Below, piece by piece: positions 1 to 4,259 of a DNA stretch of 9,027 bases; position 1 is the stretch's first letter, and the number at the start of each line of letters is the position of its first letter. The translations under genes and the position numbers were made by a program. Below the pieces are notes generated by a model. The model had not been told where the DNA came from. It was given only the letters and a program-made list of their open reading frames with translations, and ran no database searches. This DNA comes from JALZUU01 sp964441245 (lineage in GTDB: Bacteria > Bacteroidota > Bacteroidia > Chitinophagales > Saprospiraceae): NCBI GenBank assembly GCA_964441245.1, contig CAYTVR010000292.1:1-9027 (forward strand). Reading direction: 5' to 3'.

Positions 1-65
1 GTGAATTAATGAGGAATTATATTAATTTTCAAATTTTAAACCCTTGATACAATTATTTTCTTTGT

Positions 66-345
66 CCTTTTTTAGTTCGCTTTTTTTAAATTTTAAAATC
101 AAGATGCTCTTGAATCTCCTTCGTCGATTTCTTGAAAAAAAAGAACGAAAAATTCAAGACTTTATACATTTTTTAACGCTCCAAAAGTAATCAAAATCCT
201 AAACGAAATAAACTCGCCATTAACAAGGCCAGCTTTTTCTGACTTTGTACTAAAAGCAAAGCGAAAGAATTTGAAAGCATTCCTTTGGCTCAAACACTAT
301 TTCGTTCTTAACGTATTTTTATCACTTTTTCCCCTAAAATGTATA
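66..345. repeat. Gene-free stretch with a degenerate intergenic repeat-like block
   Basis: Positions 1-495 hold no convincing gene. Within them, about 66-345 looks like a decayed member of a dispersed intergenic repeat type that I associate with Bacteroidota genomes: runs of A next to GAACGAAAAA, a TCAAGAC word, and a pair of opposed arms. The arms AACGAAATA (202-210) and TATTTCGTT (298-306) are perfect reverse complements. The words CGAAATAAACTCGC and GGCTCAAACACTATTTCG near them have the look of the two ends of such elements. Family membership rests on memory of the sequence style, not on an alignment. No transposase or target-site duplication is visible, so this is called a repeat, not an insertion sequence. 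Confidence 0.35.
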
Positions 346-447
346 AGGTCGATCTTAAACAACAAAAAACTGGTAATTTAATAATCACTTTTTTACCCTA
401 AATGAATGATAGAGGGCTAAGGTAACAAGTATTGTTGACAATAAAAT

Positions 448-473
448 AGCTTCCAGAAAATTTTCTGGAAGCT
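448..473 (-). terminator. Palindromic terminator after the DksA-like transcript
   Basis: A perfect 26-base palindrome (13 + 13) with AGCTTCCAGAAAA as one arm. Read on the minus strand it is followed by ATTTTATTG, a modest U-rich tail. It lies 22 bases past the stop of the small ORF at 496-630 and 168 bases past the DksA-like stop, so it most likely ends that minus-strand transcript. There is no T-run on the plus side. Confidence 0.6.
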
Positions 474-495
474 GAGTGGCCTTTTAAAAATATTA

Positions 496-630
496 TTATA
501 AAGAAAACGAATTTAATCTTTTAAAAAATTTTAGGTCTAACTCTGGGGAAATAACGATAGGAATAAAAAATAATAAAAGTGCTATCTCCCTAAAGCAGAC
601 TAGTAAATAGGTTTCAAATTTTTTTATCAT
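496..630 (-). CDS. Possible small membrane protein, 44 residues, downstream of the DksA-like gene
   Basis: The frame opens with ATG at 630, only 11 bases after the DksA-like stop codon, and ends with tandem TAA TAA stops at 498. The product would start MIKKFETYLLVCF, with a strongly hydrophobic stretch at about residues 9-28 (LLVC..IALLLFFIPIVI) and a basic C-terminal part (KFFKRLN). That is the profile of a single-pass small membrane protein with a positive cytoplasmic end. The terminator at 448-473 follows 22 bases later on the same strand. Tight spacing, double stop and terminator placement support a translated second gene of the transcript. AT-rich sequence can produce such frames by chance and no family is recognised. 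It does not resemble LspA, which often follows this regulator in Bacteroidota. Confidence 0.4.
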   Translation of the reverse strand: MIKKFETYLLVCFREIALLLFFIPIVISPELDLKFFKRLNSFSL

Positions 631-641
631 AAAATAATGAA

Positions 642-1217
642 CTAGATCTCTTCTTGGTCTAAGTTAATAGGTTCGATTGTCTCGAAATCAAAATCGAAGT
701 CCTCATCTTGCTCGTCATCGAAGTCAATTTTTTCTATTGTAATTGGTTTGTTTAAAAATCCTCCTGATCTTTTAATTATTTTTGAAAAGGAAGTAGGAGT
801 TTTTGAAGCTTTCGGTTTCTTCTTTTCGGTTTCTTTTAGTTCTGGAATTCCGATTTTTGCTTCTAGAGACTTTGAAGTTGTTGGCACGGCCATCAACCTT
901 CGCTTGTCAATTAGTTGACCTGTGATGACACAAATACCATAACGTTTATTTTGAATTCTAATCAAGGCATTTTCCAAATCTCGACTATGCTTTTGCTGGC
1001 GATTTAACATTTCGTAAAGAAACTCTAGGTCTTGACTATTGGATGTTTCATCCATCCTGTCTGCTTCATTATTTTTGGATTGCGAAATATTTTCGATTCG
1101 TTCTAAAAAAGAGTTAGACTGTTCGATGGTTCGCGCTAATTTTTGTTCAATGTGAATTTTAAATTCAGCTAATTCTTGATCTGAATATCGATTCGTATTG
1201 TTAGATATAACGGACAT
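642..1217 (-). CDS. TraR/DksA-family transcriptional regulator, zinc-less variant with acidic tail
   Basis: This 191-residue protein has the DksA layout. An N-terminal coiled coil spans about residues 12-90, with acidic tip residues Asp53 and Asp56 in ADRMDETS, matching the DxxDxA tip used by DksA at the RNA polymerase secondary channel (Ala is Thr58 here). The globular motif YGICVITGQLIDKRRLMAVP follows. Only the first of the four zinc cysteines remains (Cys96); the others are Thr99, Ser117 and Ala120, the usual state in the Bacteroidota form. A Lys-rich linker (about 125-150) and a very acidic tail (166-191) are added beyond the roughly 125 residues common in the family. By family it should bind RNA polymerase and modulate initiation, perhaps with ppGpp; that is not shown here. 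The leader is A-rich without a clear ribosome site. A direct-repeat regulatory element lies about 75 bases upstream. Confidence 0.88.
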   Translation of the reverse strand: MSVISNNTNRYSDQELAEFKIHIEQKLARTIEQSNSFLERIENISQSKNNEADRMDETSNSQDLEFLYEMLNRQQKHSRDLENALIRIQNKRYGICVITGQLIDKRRLMAVPTTSKSLEAKIGIPELKETEKKKPKASKTPTSFSKIIKRSGGFLNKPITIEKIDFDDEQDEDFDFDFETIEPINLDQEEI

Positions 1218-1274
1218 AATTGTTTGTTTAACTAAATATTAAAAATTAGATAAATTTGCTTTTTGTTTCAGTCC

Positions 1275-1308
1275 TCAATTACTGACCCAATTCTGAATTA
1301 AATCTGAA
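1275..1308 (-). promoter_or_regulatory. 11-base direct repeat and weak -7 box before the DksA-like gene
   Basis: On the minus strand TTCAGAT occurs at 1308-1302 and TTCAGAA at 1297-1291, an 11-base period. Nine bases later comes GTAATTGA, a poor -7 box. The 20-base block at 1292-1311 is identical to the one at 2549-2568 before the 43-residue gene. Seven conserved bases plus four A/T bases per unit is the layout used by OmpR/PhoB-type response regulators; that identity is inferred. Confidence 0.5.
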
Positions 1309-1335
1309 GAAGTGAACAGTTTTTAATTTTTTTTC

Positions 1336-1448
1336 AAAAAAAATGTCGGATGGAATTAAGCATCATCCGACATAGGTAGGTCATTACGAATTATTTTATT
1401 AAGTTTTAAGATGACAGTTCAAATTTTTATATTTATTTGCTGTCATTG
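1336..1448 (-). ncRNA. Candidate small RNA ending at an orphan terminator
   Basis: A strong minus-strand terminator (1343-1373 plus a 7-base U tract at 1336-1342) has no gene in front of it. The nearest minus-strand stop is 1929, beyond an opposite-strand gene. A promoter-like element sits at 1453-1486, which places the predicted start near 1447. The RNA would begin with a stem-loop: ATGACAG (minus 1446-1440) pairs with CTGTCAT (1417-1411), CAAAT pairs with ATTTG inside, and two bases bulge. About 110 bases with a 5' hairpin, A/U-rich middle and intrinsic terminator is a typical bacterial small RNA layout. The only frame inside is 15 codons (1446-1399), which is not convincing. No expression evidence is available. 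An alternative is that the terminator simply blocks read-through into the DksA-like promoter. Confidence 0.4.
1343..1373 (-). terminator. Intrinsic terminator (orphan)
   Basis: The perfect 10-base stem is ATGTCGGATG (1343-1352) with CATCCGACAT (1364-1373), loop of 11. On the minus strand it is followed directly by a run of seven further T bases (1342-1336). On the plus strand there is no T-run. It is the best rho-independent terminator in the window by U tract. Confidence 0.75.
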
Positions 1449-1452
1449 ATGT

Positions 1453-1486
1453 ACAATATGAGGGGTAATTTTGAATTAATTCTGAA
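1453..1486 (-). promoter_or_regulatory. Possible direct-repeat promoter for the candidate small RNA
   Basis: Minus-strand TTCAGA (1486-1481) and TTCAAA (1475-1470) are 11 bases apart, and after nine bases CATATTGT follows at the -7 position. The arrangement is the same as at 1275-1308, 1525-1558 and 2532-2565, though both the second repeat and the -7 box are weaker. It points toward the orphan terminator, not toward the plus-strand gene at 1595. Confidence 0.3.
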
Positions 1487-1524
1487 TTTATTGATCAGGC
1501 GAAAATATTTTCTTGATAACAAAA

Positions 1525-1558
1525 TTCAGATTTTCTACAGATTTTATTCCTAGTTTTC
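1525..1558 (+). promoter_or_regulatory. 11-base direct repeat and -7 box before the 54-residue gene
   Basis: TTCAGAT at 1525 and TACAGAT at 1536 are 11 bases apart. After nine bases comes TAGTTTTC (1551-1558), close to the Bacteroidota -7 box TAnnTTTG. The start codon follows 36 bases later. Repeat orientation and spacing match the elements before the DksA-like and 43-residue genes. Confidence 0.5.
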
Positions 1559-1594
1559 GATTTATTAAATATTTCGAACAACAAAATAAAAATC

Positions 1595-1759
1595 ATGTTA
1601 CGTCAATCGAATTTTAAAAAACAACAGAATAAAAATTGGAATGAGTTAGATGAAATTCCTTTAAAGAAAAAAAGAAGACAGCCCAAAGAAAAATATCGAC
1701 ACCAAAAAAAATGGCTAAATGAAGAGGATGTGAACACCTCTCAGCGGAATGTGCTTTGA
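1595..1759 (+). CDS. Small basic protein, 54 residues, unknown function
   Basis: The frame runs from ATG at 1595 to TGA at 1757-1759. The product is rich in Lys, Arg, Gln and Asn, with a basic patch around residues 25-40 (PLKKKRRQPKEKY, HQKKW) and a short acidic stretch (NEEDV) near the end. It has no hydrophobic segment, so it is probably a soluble and possibly nucleic-acid-binding small protein; I recognise no family. Support for a real gene comes from an A-rich leader (ACAAAATAAAAATC before ATG), a promoter-like element ending 36 bases upstream, and the plus-strand codons with charged residues instead of the Phe/Ile/Leu-rich noise of AT-rich intergenic DNA. The stop codon lies inside the left arm of an inverted repeat. 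Translation is not proven. Confidence 0.55.
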   Translation: MLRQSNFKKQQNKNWNELDEIPLKKKRRQPKEKYRHQKKWLNEEDVNTSQRNVL

Positions 1760-1805
1760 TAATCAATTGAATTTCATATTGATTAAAGCCTTCCTGATTA
1801 TCAAA
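1755..1805. repeat. Inverted repeat over the stop of the 54-residue gene
   Basis: TTTGATAATCA (1755-1765) is the exact reverse complement of TGATTATCAAA (1795-1805). Inside lie AATCAAT (1761-1767) and ATTGATT (1778-1784), also complementary, so two alternative stems are possible. It may act as a 3' end for the plus-strand gene, but there is no T-run after either arm. Confidence 0.45.
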
Positions 1806-1839
1806 AAGCCATTTCGATCCTGAGGTTCGTTACCGATTT

Positions 1840-1876
1840 CTAAATAAATATTTTTTCAAAATCTACATTTATTTAG
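1840..1876. repeat. AT-rich inverted repeat between convergent small genes
   Basis: CTAAATAAAT (1840-1849) and ATTTATTTAG (1867-1876) are perfect complements with a 17-base loop. The pair lies 52 bases past the stop of the minus-strand 83-residue gene and could be its 3' hairpin. All but two of the paired bases are A/T and no U tract follows, so its role is uncertain. Nothing else is seen in 1806-1928. Confidence 0.35.
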
Positions 1877-1928
1877 TAGTTGGTTTAAATTGGCGTTGGT
1901 AATAATTTCGAAGATTTATAAACTCTTA

Positions 1929-2180
1929 TTAGTTGTAATAATGAATGCGGTTCCAATTTTTTCCAGCCGTAGCATAAATAGGAATCTGTGTAATGATTTG
2001 ACCATCTTTAGCAATCCAATTTAGACCCTTCTCATTGTTCGGAAATTCAGGTAAGACATTTATGATATATTCATTTTTAAATTTCCCGTTTGTTGAGTAC
2101 ATGAGCTTTCCTGTTTGATCACTAATAAAGATACTAGCAATTTCTTTCTCCATTTCAATTGCTTCAAATATCTCTGTCAT
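1929..2180 (-). CDS. Small protein, 83 residues, sensor-domain-like fragment, unknown function
   Basis: The product begins MTEIFEAIEMEKEIASIFISD. The segment IASIFISDQTGKLMYST (about residues 14-30) followed by IINVLPEFPNN and DGQIITQIPIYATAGKNW looks like one half of a PAS/Cache-type sensing fold, with alternating strands and a D-x-x-G-K-L-x-Y-S turn. No kinase, cyclase or membrane part follows, and the protein stops at HYYN, so it could be a stand-alone small sensor or the remnant of a larger one. I found no obvious frameshift continuation. Met10 is an alternative start. A promoter-like GTGACC-N15-GTCTTT lies upstream, ending 58 bases before ATG at its distal edge, shared with the 42-residue gene and the first universal stress protein. 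This argues that it is expressed as part of a stress set. Confidence 0.55.
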   Translation of the reverse strand: MTEIFEAIEMEKEIASIFISDQTGKLMYSTNGKFKNEYIINVLPEFPNNEKGLNWIAKDGQIITQIPIYATAGKNWNRIHYYN

Positions 2181-2195
2181 CTGTGATGATCACAG
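2181..2195. promoter_or_regulatory. Dyad directly before the ATG of the 83-residue gene
   Basis: CTGTGA-TGA-TCACAG is a 6-base inverted repeat with 3-base spacing, touching the start codon at 2180. In the mRNA leader it could form a small hairpin over the ribosome entry site. The half-site recalls TGTGA of CRP/FNR proteins, but those need six bases between halves, so a translational role is more likely than an operator. Confidence 0.25.
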
Positions 2196-2217
2196 TTGAA
2201 ATCGAGAAAGGCTCAAT

Positions 2218-2244
2218 AAAGACAAATAATAAACGATTGGTCAC
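2218..2244 (-). promoter_or_regulatory. GTGACC-N15-GTCTTT promoter-like element before the 83-residue gene
   Basis: Minus-strand AAAAAATGTGACC ends at 2239, followed by exactly 15 bases and GTCTTTAT (2223-2216). GTGACC ends 58 bases before the ATG at 2180, giving a leader of about 30 bases. It is one of four such elements in the window with the same spacing. The two-block shape fits an ECF-type sigma factor (-35 with GTGACC, -10 with GTC), by inference. Confidence 0.5.
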
Positions 2245-2298
2245 ATTTTTTAAAAAACTGGTACTGGATATTTTGATTTATAATTGTTTTTTAAATAA

Positions 2299-2328
2299 GA
2301 AAGGCGAACCAAATTTGATTCGCCTTTC
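2299..2328 (-). terminator. Intrinsic terminator after the 43-residue gene
   Basis: GAAAGGCGAA (2299-2308) pairs perfectly with TTCGCCTTTC (2319-2328) around a 10-base loop. On the minus strand TTATTT follows. It sits 28 bases past the stop at 2357, which supports that short frame being a real gene. Confidence 0.7.
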
Positions 2329-2356
2329 ATGATGCTTGTTGCTATTTTAAATAGGA

Positions 2357-2488
2357 TTAATTAAATTCTGGATCTTGTTGAATACCAAGCCAAGGGTTAT
2401 CATAAGAGAAGTCAATGAAGTCTTCGTCGATAACAATTTGTTTAGACTGCCTTTTTGCTTGCAGCCATAGCTTAATAGTTTTGATCAT
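2357..2488 (-). CDS. Small protein, 43 residues, unknown function
   Basis: ATG at 2488, TAA at 2359-2357. The N-terminal half is basic and amphipathic (MIKTIKLWLQAKRQSKQ); the C-terminal half is acidic with aromatic residues (VIDEDFIDFSYDNPWLG). That split charge pattern and the Trp-rich, ordered composition are unlike random AT-rich translation. Support for a gene: a clean terminator 28 bases downstream and a direct-repeat promoter element that ends about 43 bases upstream of ATG and shares a 20-base identical block with the DksA-like gene. No transmembrane segment. No family recognised. The coiled-coil gene at 2641-3606 ends 152 bases upstream without a clear terminator, so partial read-through is possible. 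Confidence 0.6.
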   Translation of the reverse strand: MIKTIKLWLQAKRQSKQIVIDEDFIDFSYDNPWLGIQQDPEFN

Positions 2489-2531
2489 GTCTAGGGACAA
2501 TTTTTTAATGAAAATTTTAATTAATAAAATA

Positions 2532-2565
2532 TAAAAATAGTCTTAGAATCTGAATTAAATCTGAA
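2532..2565 (-). promoter_or_regulatory. 11-base direct repeat and -7 box before the 43-residue gene
   Basis: Minus-strand TTCAGAT starts at 2565 and again at 2554, then TTCTAAGAC (9 bases) and TATTTTTA (2539-2532), near the TAnnTTTG -7 box. The start codon lies 43 bases further on. It is the cleanest copy of the element: two exact 7-base units separated by TTAA. Confidence 0.55.
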
Positions 2566-2640
2566 GAATTGGGGTGGAATAAAATATTTTTCTAAGCCTT
2601 TTTTTATGTCACCAATTTTAGGGAATATACTCCTAGATGA

Positions 2641-3606
2641 TTATCTTAAATTAAACTGTGCGCCTCCTAATAATCCCCAATCTGCATAAATGACTGCTCG
2701 ATAGTATCCTTTATGAAGCGAACCTTTTACAGGAGTAATTTGAAACTGTAATCGATCGCTTTCGAATAGATTAGCTCTTATCATTTGTTGTGCAATAATG
2801 GCTTGTGTTTGTCCAGCAGAATTGGATTTAATAGCTGCCTCAATTGGATTTAAGACTTTTACTGGAATTCCTTTTACATCACTAAGTACGATATATATAT
2901 TATGCTCTCCTAACTTATCTTTTGGCAAAGATTTAACGTCGAAACTAACTTTAATTTCTCTTGCCCGTCGAGCGCTACTGGTAGGTTTATCTCCTTTTTT
3001 ACGAATATCAACTAGGATATTAGCAGCTCGAGTAGACTCTGCCATCAGTTTAGATTGCTCCGTTTCTAAGTCCCCGTTTATTTGCTTTAAATCAGAAATA
3101 TTTAAAAGAAGTTCTTTATTCTTTGCTTCAGAAGCAGCTAATTGATTATTCAATGTTACGTTTGATTTTGTTAAATTTGCGTTTGATATTTTAAGCTGCT
3201 CATTTTCACTTTTAAGTTGTCCTACTATTAGGTTTAGTTCTTTTTTAATATTTCGTAATTGCTTGATTTCATCATTGATTCCAGCTGCATCTTTTGCGAA
3301 ATCTTTTTTGATTTGCTTAATTTCTTTATCCTTAGCTTCCACTTGATTTGTTTTGTGTTCAAACAATATAGCTAAACTATCATTTGATGATAACAAGGCA
3401 TCAAAATCATCTTGAAGATTGCTAATATCATCCATTAGTTCATCTCTTGTTTCCTGAAGCATACTAACATCTTCAGTTAGCATTTGGTTATCCTTTGTTA
3501 ATTCAGTTTTTACTTGACCAAGATAGGCAGTAGAACCAAGCGTTATTAACAAAAGGATGGCTAGAACGATTAGGGTTTGTCCAGATAAAAATGTATTGAT
3601 TTTCAT
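2641..3606 (-). CDS. Membrane-anchored coiled-coil protein with a beta-rich C-terminal domain
   Basis: This 321-residue protein has one transmembrane helix near the N-terminus (about residues 10-31, TLIVLAILLLITLGSTAYLG). A long heptad-rich coiled coil of about 165 residues follows (roughly 32-198, with many Leu, Glu, Lys and Asn). A basic linker (SSARRAREIK) leads to a C-terminal domain of about 105 residues with strand-like stretches (EIKVSFDVKSL, HNIYIVLSDVKG, YYRAVIYADWG) ending in GGAQFNLR. The topology suggests an inner-membrane anchor with the bulk in the periplasm. I recognise the architecture as common among Bacteroidota hypothetical proteins, often mislabelled SMC-like, but no ATPase part is present and no function can be assigned. 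It has its own vegetative-type promoter (3659-3689). A plus-strand frame at 2798-3145 is its antisense shadow. Confidence 0.8.
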   Translation of the reverse strand: MKINTFLSGQTLIVLAILLLITLGSTAYLGQVKTELTKDNQMLTEDVSMLQETRDELMDDISNLQDDFDALLSSNDSLAILFEHKTNQVEAKDKEIKQIKKDFAKDAAGINDEIKQLRNIKKELNLIVGQLKSENEQLKISNANLTKSNVTLNNQLAASEAKNKELLLNISDLKQINGDLETEQSKLMAESTRAANILVDIRKKGDKPTSSARRAREIKVSFDVKSLPKDKLGEHNIYIVLSDVKGIPVKVLNPIEAAIKSNSAGQTQAIIAQQMIRANLFESDRLQFQITPVKGSLHKGYYRAVIYADWGLLGGAQFNLR

Positions 3607-3658
3607 TTTTGTTAATTTTTTAAATTAATTAAAATAGCTTTTTAAGAATTTTGAAGTT

Positions 3659-3689
3659 GAAAATTATTTCATGTTAATTACAATGCAAA
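3659..3689 (-). promoter_or_regulatory. Vegetative Bacteroidota-type promoter of the coiled-coil gene
   Basis: On the minus strand TTTG (3689-3686) is separated by exactly 19 bases from TAATTTTC (3666-3659). This matches the known -33 TTTG / -7 TAnnTTTG consensus except for the last base. It predicts a leader of about 45 bases before ATG at 3606. Confidence 0.55.
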
Positions 3690-3794
3690 GATGAGGTGTA
3701 AATGAATTTTATTAGAGCGTAAAAAAGCGTATTTTTTAAAATCCTGTTAAACACGTAGAAGACTAAGTAATTTACCTACTTCTAGTAAAATCTG

Positions 3795-3853
3795 AATCAA
3801 AAAAAGCGACTATCTCATAAATTAAGCTTATGAGATAGCCGCTTTTTTTGATT
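3795..3853. terminator. Long bidirectional hairpin terminator
   Basis: A 14-base arm (AATCAAAAAAAGCG, 3795-3808) and an 11-base arm (CTATCTCATAA, 3810-3820) pair with 3828-3838 and 3840-3853. One A/C mismatch interrupts a 26-position stem with a 7-base loop. Both strands end in seven T bases, so it can terminate in either direction. It lies 41 bases past the stop of the minus-strand 42-residue gene. Nothing else is seen in 3690-3893. Confidence 0.75.
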
Positions 3854-3893
3854 TTAAAATATAGGATTGCTTAATTAGAAATAGAATCCGAGA

Positions 3894-4022
3894 TTAATCG
3901 TCCAATATAATTGCGCTGTATTTTTGTTTTTCAATTGGTTTCATTTTTCTTCTTTTTTGTCCGTCATCATATTTATCGAAAGTTGCGAAATAAGTTGATT
4001 TTGATTTTTTTAGCTTTTTCAT
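3894..4022 (-). CDS. Small basic protein, 42 residues, unknown function
   Basis: ATG at 4022 (overlapping the line of A-rich leader), TAA at 3896-3894. The product starts MKKLKKSKSTYFATFDKYDDG, continues with a basic centre (QKRRKMKPIEKQKY) and ends SAIILDD. The Lys/Arg content with Tyr and Phe and no hydrophobic span suggests a small soluble, possibly RNA- or DNA-contacting protein; no family is recognised. Evidence for a gene: a GTGACC-N15-GTCTTT element 56 bases upstream, in which the -10 region also contains TATTTTTG, a full match to the Bacteroidota -7 box; and a strong terminator 41 bases downstream. A complete transcription unit around such a short frame makes a chance ORF unlikely. 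Confidence 0.6.
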   Translation of the reverse strand: MKKLKKSKSTYFATFDKYDDGQKRRKMKPIEKQKYSAIILDD

Positions 4023-4057
4023 GATTTGAAATATTTAAGATTGAAGTTATTGCTTAT

Positions 4058-4084
4058 AAAGACAAAAATAATTGAAAAGGTCAC
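4058..4084 (-). promoter_or_regulatory. GTGACC-N15-GTCTTT promoter-like element before the 42-residue gene
   Basis: Minus-strand AAAAAAGTGACC ends at 4079, then 15 bases and GTCTTTAT (4063-4056). A TAnnTTTG match (TATTTTTG) overlaps the second block, so two kinds of RNA polymerase holoenzyme might use it. The leader is about 30 bases. It shares the TTTGTCTTTAT block at the same offset with the element at 2218-2244. Confidence 0.55.
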
Positions 4085-4104
4085 TTTTTTAAGAGATGAA
4101 AAGT

Positions 4105-4132
4105 AGACGGTGTTCTAAAAGAACAACCGTCT
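4105..4132 (-). terminator. Hairpin, probable 3' end of the candidate small RNA
   Basis: AGACGGT-GTTCT (4105-4116) pairs with AGAAC-A-ACCGTCT (4120-4132), 12 base pairs with one bulged A and a 3-base loop. On the minus strand the tail is ACTTTTCATC, a short U run; the plus side has no T-run. It could also act as an attenuator ahead of the 42-residue gene. Confidence 0.45.
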
Positions 4133-4184
4133 GTACCTCAAAAAACCAAATGAAAACAATATGATATGAGTTAGATCATTTTTC

Positions 4185-4204
4185 TTGTGTTCCAATTAAC
4201 ACAA
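4185..4204. promoter_or_regulatory. 20-base dyad TTGTGTT-N6-AACACAA
   Basis: Seven-base perfect arms with six bases between them, the geometry of CRP/FNR-family operators (TGTGA-N6-TCACA), centred about 133 bases before the first usp gene. It coincides with the predicted 5' end of the divergent small RNA, where it would form a hairpin, so either reading is possible. Confidence 0.35.
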
Positions 4205-4207
4205 CAT

Positions 4208-4234
4208 AAAGACCATTGGTTTTAATTTGGTCAC
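4208..4234 (-). promoter_or_regulatory. GTGACC-N15-GTCTTT element, divergent from the usp promoter
   Basis: Minus-strand AATGTGACC ends at 4229, then 15 bases and GTCTTTAT (4213-4206). It is back to back with the plus-strand copy: the GGTCACATT (4229-4237) and AATGTGACC (4257-4265) arms form a 9-base inverted repeat with 19 bases between them. No protein gene follows within reach except the 42-residue gene, which has its own copy. Confidence 0.5.
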
Positions 4235-4259
4235 ATTAGATCTATTTTATATGAAAAAT

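Larger units (their letters stand above)
4098..4204 (-). ncRNA. Candidate stress-controlled small RNA divergent from the usp operon
   Basis: The minus-strand element at 4208-4234 drives into a stretch with no usable reading frame (ATG codons meet stops within three codons). Predicted start is near 4204. The RNA would open with the hairpin TTGTGTT-N6-AACACAA (arms 4204-4198 and 4191-4185) and close with the hairpin at 4105-4132 followed by ACTTTTC. Length would be about 105 bases. The same 5'-hairpin plus 3'-terminator plan is seen in the candidate at 1336-1448. Alternatives: the 5' dyad is an operator of CRP/FNR type for the stress genes, or the transcript reads on into the 42-residue gene as a long leader. 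Confidence 0.4.

Noticed and set aside
1399..1446. A 15-codon minus-strand frame (MTANKYKN...) inside the candidate small RNA
   Set aside because: It uses the arms of a stem-loop as codons, is very short, and has no sign of protein-like composition; the hairpin explains the sequence better.
2181..2195. CRP/FNR operator reading of CTGTGA-TGA-TCACAG
   Set aside because: The half-sites are three bases apart instead of six and the site abuts the start codon, so it is kept only as a possible leader hairpin.
2798..3145. Plus-strand open frame of 115 codons
   Set aside because: It is antisense to the coiled-coil gene; its Ser/Leu/Phe-rich translation is what the complement of Lys/Glu-rich heptads gives.
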